Assembly (NCBI GenBank): GCA_050480705.1
Contig: JBJHAX010000004.1
Location: 1-64,000 of the forward strand
From: JBJHAX01 sp050480705
GTDB taxonomy: Bacteria > Actinomycetota > Nitriliruptoria > Nitriliruptorales > Nitriliruptoraceae
DNA length: 64,000 nt
Direction of reading: 5' to 3'
A program made the position numbers and the translations under genes. The stretch's first letter is position 1; each line of letters begins with the position of its first letter. The notes under the pieces were generated by a model. It was given only the letters and a program-made list of their open reading frames with translations, had not been told where the DNA came from and did not search any database. Shown here in pieces: positions 42,319-52,088 of the stretch.

Positions 42319-44469
42319 GTGAGTTCCACTTCTCGACAACTCGCTCTGCATCGCGTCGCTGCCGTCACGCTCGTCGTCGTCGTGGTGCCGCTCGTGGTCG
42401 GACTCAGCGCAGTCGCCGGAGAACAACCGTTCCAAGAGGGCGAGCCCGCGCCACGCACCGTCTTCGCCGATGAGCGCGTGCGCGTGGTCGACGAGGCCGC
42501 GACGGACACCGCACGGCGGACGGCTGCGGAGTCTGTCGAGCCGGTACTCGTGTTCGACAGGGCCGCCCAGACGGCGATCGTCAACGATCTGCGCGAAGTC
42601 TTCGACGACGCCAGGGCCGCGCGCGAACCCATCGAGGAGCCCGACGACGAAGGCGAGCGGACGCCGAGCCTCGGCGAACAGCGTGAGGCGCTGTCGCGAG
42701 AAGTTCCCGATCTCGACGACGACGTCGTTGCGGCGATGGTCGCACTGTCGGACACCGAACTCGACGCGGTCGAAGCCGAGACCATCGCCATCGCGCAGGA
42801 GTTGGCGCGCCAGCGGGTCGTCGAGGACGAGCTCGCCGCACTCTTCGAGGAATCGTTGCCGGGCGAGTTGGCCCTGCGCTCGCTTCCCCGTGACACCGCA
42901 CAGACCATCGTCACACCGCTCATCGAACTGCTCATGCGCCCGACGGTCACCGTCGATCCTGACGCGACGGCGGCTGCGCGCGAACGCGCAGCCGAGAGCG
43001 CGCCCGAGGTCGCCGAGGTGTGGCTCGCCGAGCAGGCAATCGTGCGTGAAGGCGAGATCGTCGATGCGATGGCGCTGCGCGCGATCGAACAGCTCGGTGC
43101 CGGGGGTGCGGGGACCTGGCGGGCGATCGCTCGCGCTGCACTCGCGATGACGCTGGTCGCCGTGGTCGGGGCGGTCTACCTGCGCAGGATGCAGCCGTAC
43201 GTGTGGGCCAGCGGCAAGAAGTTGCTTCTGCTCGGGCTGCTGGTCACCGCGTATGCGGGACTGGTCGTCGGCTCGGCGATGATCGCTGGTGCGACGACCG
43301 CCGCGTGGACCTACGCCGTGCCCGCGGGCGCGCTCGCAATGCTCACCGCGCTGCTGATCCACCCGGTCGTGGGCATCGCGACCATGCTGCCCGCATCCGT
43401 GCTGATTCCGCTGATGACGCCAGCGTCGGGACCGGTCGCGTTGTTCGCCGGCGCGACCGTGCTACTGAGCGTGTCGTTGACGACCAGAATCGCCAAACGA
43501 TCCGATCTGCGATCGGCGACCCTGCGCGCGGGGGTCTCCTATCCGGTGATCGCCGCCCTCGTCGTCCTCGTCTTCGGATCTTCGGGCGATCTGTTCGGTG
43601 CGGTGCTGGCGGGCGCCGTCAACGGCGTCGCGACCGTCGTGATCGTCCAGGGCGCACTGCCCTTCCTCGAAACCCTCTTCCGGTTGCCGACCGTGACGGC
43701 TCTGTTGGACCTCGCGGACCGCAACCACCCGTTGCTCCGTGAGCTCGAGACCAAGGCGTTGGGGTCCTACAACCATTCGGTGATGGTCGCCTCGCTGACT
43801 GAACGCGCATGCCGGGAGGTGGGGGCCAATCCGTTGCTCGGCAGCGTCGCCGCTCTGTACCACGACATCGGCAAAGTACGTCAGCCCCACTACTTCATCG
43901 AGAACCAGCAGGGGATCGGCAACCCCCACGATGAGCTCGAACCTGCCGTCTCAGCGATCATCATCCAGAATCACGTCGTCGACGGTGTCGAGCTGGCGAT
44001 CAAACACCGCCTACCGCCCGAGGTCGTCGAGTGCATCCGCAGCCACCACGGGACCATGCTCGTCACCTACTTCTACGAGGCGGCGCGCAAGCAGGCGGGC
44101 GACTCCGAGGAGATCGACCAGGAGCAGTTCCGGTACAAGGGCGGCAAGCCGCGCTCGAAGGAGGCCGCGATCCTGCTGCTGGCGGACTGCTCGGAGGCCA
44201 CCACCCGGGCGATGGCGATGGAGCGCGGCACGATCCCGCGTGAAGAGATCGAGTCGACCGTGGATGCGCTTCTCGCTGAACGCGTGGCGGACGGACAGTT
44301 CGACGACGCCGACCTGACGTTCCGCGAGCTCGCACGTGTCCGCGACACGATCGTCGACTCACTCGTGGGTATCTATCACCCGCGGATTCCCTACCCGGAG
44401 CGGGCAGCACAGCGCGCCGAGGACCCGGCAGGGGTGGCCGTTACGAGCGGGACGTCGAACGAAACCTGA
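42319..44469 (+). CDS. 7TM-HD phosphohydrolase, PgpH-like (candidate c-di-AMP phosphodiesterase)
   Basis: 716 residues. One N-terminal helix (about 12-33), a ~240-residue extracytoplasmic 7TMR-HDED domain (DERVRVVDEAATDTAR ... DREAVLVFD-like; EQAIVREGEIVDAMALRAIEQLG), then about seven membrane helices (280-470) and a cytoplasmic HD domain. Metal ligands lie in GSYNHSVMVASL, ALYHDIGKVRQPHYF (H515, D516), IIIQNHVVDGVELA and RSHHGTMLVTYFY, with a conserved ADCSEATTRAM late. This is the full PgpH/YqfF architecture known to hydrolyse c-di-AMP in Firmicutes. GTG 42319 with GGAG upstream. Confidence 0.9.
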   Translation: MSSTSRQLALHRVAAVTLVVVVVPLVVGLSAVAGEQPFQEGEPAPRTVFADERVRVVDEAATDTARRTAAESVEPVLVFDRAAQTAIVNDLREVFDDARAAREPIEEPDDEGERTPSLGEQREALSREVPDLDDDVVAAMVALSDTELDAVEAETIAIAQELARQRVVEDELAALFEESLPGELALRSLPRDTAQTIVTPLIELLMRPTVTVDPDATAAARERAAESAPEVAEVWLAEQAIVREGEIVDAMALRAIEQLGAGGAGTWRAIARAALAMTLVAVVGAVYLRRMQPYVWASGKKLLLLGLLVTAYAGLVVGSAMIAGATTAAWTYAVPAGALAMLTALLIHPVVGIATMLPASVLIPLMTPASGPVALFAGATVLLSVSLTTRIAKRSDLRSATLRAGVSYPVIAALVVLVFGSSGDLFGAVLAGAVNGVATVVIVQGALPFLETLFRLPTVTALLDLADRNHPLLRELETKALGSYNHSVMVASLTERACREVGANPLLGSVAALYHDIGKVRQPHYFIENQQGIGNPHDELEPAVSAIIIQNHVVDGVELAIKHRLPPEVVECIRSHHGTMLVTYFYEAARKQAGDSEEIDQEQFRYKGGKPRSKEAAILLLADCSEATTRAMAMERGTIPREEIESTVDALLAERVADGQFDDADLTFRELARVRDTIVDSLVGIYHPRIPYPERAAQRAEDPAGVAVTSGTSNET

Positions 44470-44759
44470 CGGCGAAGCCGGTCAGATCGACGGGGAAGCC
44501 TCACATTGCCATCAGCGCGTGCGATGAGCGCACACGCGGTCGTGCGCGGGATGCTGCAGGCCGATGTGACCGTTGAGGGCATAGAGAGGCCACAAACGCC
44601 GTTCACCGTGTACGAACGGCCACCACCGGGGCATGTGGACACACAAAAGGTGTCCGTCTGCCGGTCTGTGAAGATGACGGCGACGAACCGCACGTGCGAC
44701 GCTACCACGTCCGCCGGATCGTGCCTGCCCGGCGCCCACGCCGACCGCGAGGAGGCAAG
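44470..44759 (+). promoter_or_regulatory. Leader region of the first sigma gene with two hairpins
   Basis: This 290-bp gap holds no supported gene. Two clear inverted repeats stand out: GCCGTTC-n9-GAACGGC (44598-44620) and GGACAC-n7-GTGTCC (44637-44655), both within 165 bp of the sigma gene start, so they may lie in its 5' leader or act as operator sites. Just after the PgpH-like stop, CTGACGGC-gaa-GCCGGTCAG (44467-44486) is an imperfect, possibly terminating, hairpin. Confidence 0.4.
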
Positions 44760-45920
44760 GTGAATCGAACCGAGTTGCCGACGGCCGAAGTCGCCGTCGA
44801 GGAGTTGCTCGAGCGCTCGTCGGAGCGCGGCTACGTGCTGCTCTCCGAGCTCCAGGAGCACCACGTTCCGGAGCTCCATGGGGACACATGGGTCGAGGAC
44901 GTCATCGGCGAGGCCCGGGGACAGGGTCTCGAAGTCATCGACGACGTCGCGGACGACGCCCCCGAGGAGGTCATCGACCACTCGTCGGCGTTGACCACCG
45001 ACCTGGTTCGCCAGTACCTCAACGACGCCGGCAAGCACGCGTTGCTGACCAAGGAGGACGAGGCGGATCTGGCGAAGCGCTATCAGGCCGGTCTCGCAGC
45101 CGACGAGATGCTCCGTGCCACCAGCCGTGAGCTGACACGCGCACGCAAGGCGCGCCTGCGCACGATCAGCCGCGACGGCGAACGCTCCAAGGAGCGCATG
45201 GTTCAGGCGAACCTGCGCCTGGTCGTTCCACAGGCACGCAAGTTCTCCGGCCGCGATCTCGACTTCATCGAGCTGATCCAGGAAGGCAACCTCGGCTTGC
45301 TGCGTGCCGTCGAGAAGTTCGACCACACCAAGGGCTACAAGTTCTCGACCTACGCGGTCTGGTGGATCCGACAGGCCTTGCAGCGCGGTGTCGCCAGCAA
45401 GGGGCGGACCATCCGCGTGCCTGCGCACGTCTGGGAGCTGTACGGGAAGCTGCGCGCCGCTGAACTGCGGCTGCGCCAGCAGAAGGGCGGCGATCCGAGC
45501 GAAGCCGAAGTCGCCGAAGAGGTCGGCCTGACCGCGCAGCGTGTACGCGAAGTACGGGACGCGATGCAGGAACTCGTCAGCCTCGATCGTCCGATCGGCG
45601 AGGACGGCGACGCCACGATGGGCGATCTCATCGCCGACGATTCCGGCACCGACCCTGCCGACACCGCCATCGAAGGCGATGCGATGAGCCAGATCGAGGC
45701 TGCGCTCGCCGAACTCGAGGAACGCGAACGGGTCATCCTCGTGCTGCGATTCGGCCTCCACGGGGAGGAACCGATGACGCTGGAGGAGATCGGCGAGTAC
45801 TTCGGGCTCACGCGCGAACGCATCCGTCAGATGCAGAACCGTGCGCTTGCGAAGCTGCGCCACCCCTCGCGTGCCCACAACCTGTCCGGCCTGCTCGACG
45901 TGCTCGACCGGGCTGCCTGA
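44760..45920 (+). CDS. RpoD-like sigma-70 factor (paralogue A)
   Basis: 386 residues. It has a short region 1.1-like start (LLERSSERGYVLLSELQE), region 1.2 (DLVRQYLNDAGKHALLTKEDEADLAKRY), region 2 (LRLVVPQARKF ... LIQEGNLGLLRAVEKFDHTKGYKFSTYAVWWIRQALQRG), region 3, and region 4 (ERERVILVLRFG ... GEYFGLTRERIRQMQNRALAKLRHPS). It should direct RNA polymerase to a set of -10/-35 promoters. Canonical primary sigmas read VVSIAKRY and QAITRAIADQARTIRIPVH; here these are VVPQARKF and QALQRGVASKGRTIRVPAH, so it is probably a group 2 factor. GTG 44760 follows GAGGAGG. A close paralogue lies at 47601. Confidence 0.92.
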   Translation: MNRTELPTAEVAVEELLERSSERGYVLLSELQEHHVPELHGDTWVEDVIGEARGQGLEVIDDVADDAPEEVIDHSSALTTDLVRQYLNDAGKHALLTKEDEADLAKRYQAGLAADEMLRATSRELTRARKARLRTISRDGERSKERMVQANLRLVVPQARKFSGRDLDFIELIQEGNLGLLRAVEKFDHTKGYKFSTYAVWWIRQALQRGVASKGRTIRVPAHVWELYGKLRAAELRLRQQKGGDPSEAEVAEEVGLTAQRVREVRDAMQELVSLDRPIGEDGDATMGDLIADDSGTDPADTAIEGDAMSQIEAALAELEERERVILVLRFGLHGEEPMTLEEIGEYFGLTRERIRQMQNRALAKLRHPSRAHNLSGLLDVLDRAA

Positions 45921-45944
45921 ACCGAGAACGCCGTACGAACGACC

Positions 45945-45974
45945 CGGCGCCCGTCGCATTCGCGGCGGGCGCCG
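45945..45974 (+). terminator. Terminator hairpin after sigma paralogue A
   Basis: A perfect 9-bp stem, CGGCGCCCG and CGGGCGCCG, with a 12-nt loop, lies 24 nt after the stop. The next bases (TCGTAGG) carry no U-tract. It may reduce read-through into the YibE/F gene. Confidence 0.6.
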
Positions 45975-46020
45975 TCGTAGGATCCGGGCTCCGCCGATCC
46001 GTCGCCCGCAGGAGTCCGCG

Positions 46021-47445
46021 ATGATGCCCGACCTCGGCTCGCGTGTGCACCGGCGCCTGCTCGTCGTCGTCGGTGTCGTCCTCGTCGTCACGATCGTCGG
46101 CATGATCGCGCTGTGGCCGCAAAGCGCGGACCTGCCCGAGGCCGACGCTCCCACCGGCGAGGTGTTCCTGGCCGAGATCCGCTCCATCGACCACTACCAG
46201 GACGAACCCGACCCCTACATGGGTGGCAGCGGCGACCACGCGAACATCGTCATCCAGATCCTCGAAGGGCCCGACGAGGGCGCGGTCGTCACCCTCGAGG
46301 TCATGCTGGACGGCTATCCGCCGATGAGCCCCGGTGACCGCATCAGCGTCGCCGCGTTCAGCGTCGGCGACGACGACGTCGAGTACTACATCCAGGACTT
46401 CAGGCGTTTGCCGGTCCTGCAGATCCTGCTCGGGTTGTTCATCGCGGCTGTGCTGTTGATCAGCCGATGGCACGGTGTTCGTGCACTGGTCGGACTCGCA
46501 CTCAGCCTGCTCATCGTCGTGCAGTTCGTCGTGCCCGCCATCCTCGCAGGCAGCAGCCCTCCGCTGGTCGCGTGGGTGGGCGCGATGGCCGTGATGATCG
46601 TCACCCTCTACCTCACACACGGCCTCAACGAGATGACGACCTCGGCGGTCGTGGGCACCGCCGGTGCCCTCACGCTCACGATCGCCCTCGGGCTGACGTT
46701 CATCTCGCAGGCCAAGATCACCGGGTTCGCGTCCGACGACGCGGTGTTCGCGCGATTCGCCGTGGAAGGCCTCGATCTGCAGGGGCTGGTGCTCGCCGGC
46801 CTGATCATCGCCGCGCTCGGCGTCCTCGACGACGTCACCGTCAGCCAGGCGTCGACAGTGTTCGCGCTGCACGACACCGATCGCCGCCTGACGTGGGCCT
46901 CACTGTTCGCCCGCGCGATGAAGGTGGGTCGCGACCACATCGCCTCGGTGGTCAACACGCTGTTCCTCGCCTACGCCGGGGCGTCACTCGCACTGCTCGT
47001 GCTGTTCTCCACCAGCGGGTTGCCGTTGGGCGAGATCGTCAACTCCGAGGTCCTGGCCGAAGAGATCGTCAAGACCGTCGTGGGGTCACTCGGGCTCATC
47101 GCCGCGGTGCCCTTCACGACCGCGCTCGCCGCTGCGGTCGCCGTTCGGCGCAGCGCAGACGCCCCTGCTGCAGGCGGCGGGCATCTGCACGGCCGTGGTG
47201 TCGCGACCGCGTTCGGAGGGCGCGCCGCAGCGCGTCCACGCCGTGCCGCGGGCACGTCGCAGCACCCGATCCTCGACGCGGGCGACGATGACGAGACGTC
47301 GCAGTCCGACGACGAGCGTGCCTACCGATCGTGGGTCAATTTCCTACGGGAGGACGACCCCGCGCCAGGTGCAGGAGATGCCGGCGGCGACGGTGGTGCC
47401 GGCGATGACGACGACGGTGGTGCGGCACCCGAACAAACGCGCTGA
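46021..47445 (+). CDS. YibE/F-family multitransmembrane protein
   Basis: 474 residues. An N-terminal helix (about 14-32) precedes a ~90-residue extracytoplasmic beta-rich domain (GEVFLAEIRSIDHYQ ... GAVVTLEVMLDGYPPMSPGDRISV). Six or seven membrane helices follow, with family motifs LPVLQILLGLFIAAVLLISR, YLTHGLNEMTTSAVVGTAGAL, GVLDDVTVSQASTVFALH and GSLGLIAAVPFTTALAA. The last ~100 residues are an acidic, Asp/Gly-rich cytoplasmic tail not usual in the family. YibE/F proteins are uncharacterised; the DDVT motif may bind a cation. It is bracketed by two sigma paralogues. AGGAG precedes ATG 46021. Confidence 0.85.
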   Translation: MMPDLGSRVHRRLLVVVGVVLVVTIVGMIALWPQSADLPEADAPTGEVFLAEIRSIDHYQDEPDPYMGGSGDHANIVIQILEGPDEGAVVTLEVMLDGYPPMSPGDRISVAAFSVGDDDVEYYIQDFRRLPVLQILLGLFIAAVLLISRWHGVRALVGLALSLLIVVQFVVPAILAGSSPPLVAWVGAMAVMIVTLYLTHGLNEMTTSAVVGTAGALTLTIALGLTFISQAKITGFASDDAVFARFAVEGLDLQGLVLAGLIIAALGVLDDVTVSQASTVFALHDTDRRLTWASLFARAMKVGRDHIASVVNTLFLAYAGASLALLVLFSTSGLPLGEIVNSEVLAEEIVKTVVGSLGLIAAVPFTTALAAAVAVRRSADAPAAGGGHLHGRGVATAFGGRAAARPRRAAGTSQHPILDAGDDDETSQSDDERAYRSWVNFLREDDPAPGAGDAGGDGGAGDDDDGGAAPEQTR

Positions 47446-47600
47446 CGGTTCCTCGACTTGGCCGTACCATGCGCGCCCACGCCCCGGTCCGACGGGGAGG
47501 ACGCGGCCCCGTGGCTGCGAGACCGGGACTGTGATCCAGGTGCGCCGTCGGGCCGGTCGGGGCGCCTGCGAGCACCGAGTGGACCGCGCGAGGCCGAGCG

Positions 47601-48737
<1,137 letters not shown>

Positions 48738-48771
48738 CGTCGGGTCGTCGACTCCGCAGCTGCGTGCGTTC

Positions 48772-50424
48772 GTGCGCGTGTCCGCGCCACTGCTCGCCTT
48801 CCTGTTGCTCGTCACGGCGTGTCGACCCGCTGCCGTCGAGGTGGGGGCGCTCGCACACCCGGCGATCGAGGCGGCTGCAGTCGAACCGCCCGCTGCGGCG
48901 ACCATCGAGCCCGAGCCCGATCCGCGTGTCGCCGCACCGGGGCCGCCGCCTGCGAGCCGCGTGCAGCTCGCCTCCGATCTCGACGAGGTGCTCATCGCGA
49001 CGCTGGCATCCTTGGACGCCGCTGAGCTGTCCGTACTCGTCGTCGACGGTCACGGTCGCGAGGTGATCGCGCACCGTCCCGAAGACAGTCTGCTGCCGGC
49101 CTCGACACTCAAGGTCGTCACCGCCGCCGCGGCACTGGTGGTGCTCGGGCCCCAGACGCGCCTGGCGACACATGTCGAAGCGACCGGCCCCCTCGAGGCG
49201 GACGGAACGCTGCACGGTGATCTCGTCCTGGTCGGCGGTGGTGACCCGGCCCTGGCAACCGACGAGTACATCCGCTGGGTGTATCCGGCACGTCCCGCCA
49301 CACCACTGTCCGTGCTGGCCGATGCGGTCGCCGATGCGGGCGTGGTCCGTGTGACCGGCGACGTCGTCGGGATTGCGCCTGGATTCGAGGGTCCCAGTGT
49401 CGCCGAGGGATGGTTGCCACGCTATTTCTGGGACTTCGACGCGCGTCATGCCTCCGGTCTGACTGTTGACGCAGGCCTGGTCACCAGCCTGCGCTACGAG
49501 CTGCCCGATGACACCGGACAGCCGGACAGGGAGACAGCCGACGCGGCGCCACCGGAGATCCAGCCTGGAGATGGCACCGAGGACCTCGCTGCGAACGCAC
49601 GTCCGCCGGCCCCGTTCGACGTGCCGCTCGGCGACCGTGACATCGAACCCGACGAGATCACCATTGAGCAGATCGAGGATCCCGCCCGCCACGCAGCGGC
49701 GGAACTCGCCCGGATGCTCCTCGAGCGGGGTGTCGACATCGACGGCGCGGTGCGGGCCGGCACGCCGCGTGCGCCGCAGCGGCGCCTTGCGAGCGTCGAA
49801 AGCGACACCGTCGAGCAACTCGTTCGTTTCTCGGTGGAGTTCAGCGACAACCATCTCGCGGACGGTCTGCTGCACACGGTCGCGCTCGCACGCCAGGGTC
49901 GGGGATCGTTCGACGACGGTGCACGCGCGCTCGAGGGGATGCTCGATGCGCTGGGTGTCGACCGTTCCGGGGCGGTGTTCGCCGACGGTTCGGGCCTGTC
50001 CCGCGACGATCGGTTGTCGGTGCGAACCCTCGTCGACCTCGACGTCGCGATGCACAACTCTCCGCACGCCGACGCTTGGCGCTCGGTGATGGCGGTGATG
50101 GGTGAGACCGGCACGCTGCGCCGCCGACTGACCCACACGGTTGCGCATGAACGCTTCGTGGGCAAGACCGGCTCGCTGCGCGACGTCGTCTCGATCAGCG
50201 GAACCGTCGGCCAGGGCGCTGGCGAGGACGCCGACCGCCGGTTCCATGTCGCACTCATCGCCAACGATGCGCTGGGCGACGATCGCGCGCGGGCGCGCAT
50301 CCTCGCCGACGAGCTCATCCTCTTGCTCGCAGCAGATCTCGAAGCCTGCCAGTCGGTTCGCGAGGTGGATGTCGACGAACCGAACCCGCTGCTGCCGCTC
50401 GGTGAGCTGGTGATCTCCTGCTGA
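48772..50424 (+). CDS. dacB: D-alanyl-D-alanine carboxypeptidase/endopeptidase, lipoprotein form
   Basis: 550 residues; PBP4-type S13 peptidase that trims peptidoglycan stem peptides. Catalytic motifs are SxxK in LLPASTLKVVTAA (S111, K114), SDN in VEFSDNHLADGLL, and KTG in VGKTGSLRDVV. The N-terminus is a bacterial lipoprotein signal with lipobox LVTAC (C17), so it is anchored to the outer face of the membrane; DacB proteins are more often plain secreted or weakly attached. A ~45-residue Pro/Ala/Glu linker follows the cysteine. GTG 48772 or 48778 may be the start. The gap after sigma B is 34 bp, so co-transcription is likely. Confidence 0.88.
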   Translation: MRVSAPLLAFLLLVTACRPAAVEVGALAHPAIEAAAVEPPAAATIEPEPDPRVAAPGPPPASRVQLASDLDEVLIATLASLDAAELSVLVVDGHGREVIAHRPEDSLLPASTLKVVTAAAALVVLGPQTRLATHVEATGPLEADGTLHGDLVLVGGGDPALATDEYIRWVYPARPATPLSVLADAVADAGVVRVTGDVVGIAPGFEGPSVAEGWLPRYFWDFDARHASGLTVDAGLVTSLRYELPDDTGQPDRETADAAPPEIQPGDGTEDLAANARPPAPFDVPLGDRDIEPDEITIEQIEDPARHAAAELARMLLERGVDIDGAVRAGTPRAPQRRLASVESDTVEQLVRFSVEFSDNHLADGLLHTVALARQGRGSFDDGARALEGMLDALGVDRSGAVFADGSGLSRDDRLSVRTLVDLDVAMHNSPHADAWRSVMAVMGETGTLRRRLTHTVAHERFVGKTGSLRDVVSISGTVGQGAGEDADRRFHVALIANDALGDDRARARILADELILLLAADLEACQSVREVDVDEPNPLLPLGELVISC

Positions 50425-50484
50425 CGTTCTGGACGCTCGCCGGCCGCGGAACGCTTGCGGCGTGGAGCCGTGCGGGTCACACCG

Positions 50485-51495
50485 TCAGAACAACGATGTC
50501 TGTTCGCCGTCTCCAGATGCGTGGACGTCTCCGACGTGGGGGTGTTCCGGGTGCTGCCGTTCCCTCGGCGGTCGCGGTTCGTCGGCGACGTCCGGGGGTG
50601 TGAGCGGTGGGGGAGCGACCGGTGGGGCGGGTTGGAGGATCGCGTTGCGCAACCGGCGCGCTGCTGTCTCCACCCCACGCGCCGTGAGAACGTCGTGGAT
50701 ACGGCCCGGGTCGACGCCGCTGCGCACCGCGGCATCGACGTCGACGCTCAGGTGCGGGAGCGGTGCCATCAGCAGCAGGTTGCGTTCGACGGTCGCACGG
50801 GCGGCACGCAGTGCCGCCTCGACGCGCGGCGGAAGGTCGCTGATCGCCTCGTAGATGCCGCCGACGGACCCGTGGTCGCGTAACAGCCGCGCCGCAGTCT
50901 TGGTTCCTACGCCCGGGACGCCGTCGAGACCGTCCGACGGGTCACCGCGCAACGCCGCAAGATCCGGATACTGCTGTGGCCGGACGCCGTAGCGGCGCAC
51001 GACTTCGTCAAGATCCTCGACGTGCAGGTCGGCGAAGGTGCTACCGGGGCGCAGCAGGCGGACATCGTTACCAACCAGCGCGACCAGATCGCGATCGGAG
51101 CTGAGCAGATCGCAACGCCAGCCGCGTGCCGTGCACGCGTCTGCGACGGTGGCGAGCAGGTCGTCCGCTTCGGCACCCTCGTGACGTGCGACCGTCAATC
51201 CGCACGCCGACAGGTCGTCGCGCAGTCGATCGACCGCCGCGGTGATCGCGGGGTCGGTGGACGGCCGGTTGGCCTTGTATTCCGGCCAGTCACGACGTCG
51301 GCGGTTGACTGGATGGTCGAACGCTGCGATCAGTGCGTCATAGGGGCCGTGTCGCCAGGTCACGGCGAGCATCGACGCGACTGCACCCGTCACCGCGTGC
51401 TCGCCGGCCGCGTCGTCTGCACGCGTGGAGTGGAACGCGCGGTGCGCGAGCGAATTCGCGTCGATCGCAAGCAGGTTCACGCGGGTATCCCGCAC
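50485..51495 (-). CDS. 5'-3' exonuclease (FEN-like, PolA N-domain family)
   Basis: 336 residues of stand-alone 5' nuclease, as in DNA polymerase I. Metal-binding acidic residues: LLAIDANSLAHRAF (D12), AAFDHPV, HEGAEADDLLATVAD, and LLSSDRDLVALV. The H3TH DNA-binding motif is GVPGVGTKTAARLL. The last ~70 residues form a Pro/Arg/His-rich flexible tail ending exactly in EQTSLF, which resembles the Q-x-x-L-F bacterial sliding-clamp binding motif. It likely removes RNA primers or flaps. The ATG is at 51495. It is convergent with dacB. Confidence 0.9.
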   Translation of the reverse strand: MRDTRVNLLAIDANSLAHRAFHSTRADDAAGEHAVTGAVASMLAVTWRHGPYDALIAAFDHPVNRRRRDWPEYKANRPSTDPAITAAVDRLRDDLSACGLTVARHEGAEADDLLATVADACTARGWRCDLLSSDRDLVALVGNDVRLLRPGSTFADLHVEDLDEVVRRYGVRPQQYPDLAALRGDPSDGLDGVPGVGTKTAARLLRDHGSVGGIYEAISDLPPRVEAALRAARATVERNLLLMAPLPHLSVDVDAAVRSGVDPGRIHDVLTARGVETAARRLRNAILQPAPPVAPPPLTPPDVADEPRPPRERQHPEHPHVGDVHASGDGEQTSLF

Positions 51496-51586
51496 TGGCT
51501 CGCTGGGCGGTTCGATGGTCGGGCCCTACATCGCCGGAGACGTTTCACGGAGGGCTATCTTGCCTGCCGCCGAGCTTGGAGGCGAC

Positions 51587-52045
51587 GTGGACGAGCACGG
51601 ACGTGGTCAAGGCGTGCAGGTTCGCACGCTGCTGGTAGGCGGGATGCCGCTGCTCGTCGCGTCGTCACGATCCGAGGACGAGCAACTGCGCGAACGCGTG
51701 GTCGCCGCCGGTGTCGAGCCTCTGGACGCGTTCGTCGGACGTGAGCTGCCGCGCGGTGCGCGTGTCGGCTTCGTCGTCGACGACACCGAACTCCGCCTGG
51801 TCGACGAGCGCGACACGACACTGCTGCGCGCTGCGCGCGAAGGCCTCGACTCCGGATGGTTCGACCGCGCCCGCCAGTTGAAGGGAACGATGCTCGTCCT
51901 CGTGCGCGCGCGCGACCTCGCGCCGCTGCACGACGAGCGTTCGATGGCCCGCCTTCTCGATGACGCGGCTTCAGACGGCGATGCCTGGGGTGCGGTGGTC
52001 GGCTTCGGCGAACAACGGCCTTCGCTGCCGCTGATGATCGGTTGA
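51587..52045 (+). CDS. Uncharacterised small protein
   Basis: 152 residues of soluble alpha/beta composition: GVQVRTLLVGGMPLLVASSRSEDEQLRERVVAAGV, GARVGFVVDDTELRLVDERD, MLVLVRARDLAPLHDERSMARLLDDA and GAVVGFGEQRPSLPLMIG. There is no signal peptide, helix bundle or catalytic motif that I recognise. The start is GTG 51587 (GGAGG 4 nt upstream), with alternatives TTG 51557 and ATG 51515. It is divergent from the exonuclease gene and convergent with the ABC-F gene. Coding by length and composition; function unknown. Confidence 0.55.
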   Translation: MDEHGRGQGVQVRTLLVGGMPLLVASSRSEDEQLRERVVAAGVEPLDAFVGRELPRGARVGFVVDDTELRLVDERDTTLLRAAREGLDSGWFDRARQLKGTMLVLVRARDLAPLHDERSMARLLDDAASDGDAWGAVVGFGEQRPSLPLMIG

Positions 52046-52088
52046 CGTCGAATCCTTCGGTGTGTGCGGTCGAGCATGCACGCGCGCG

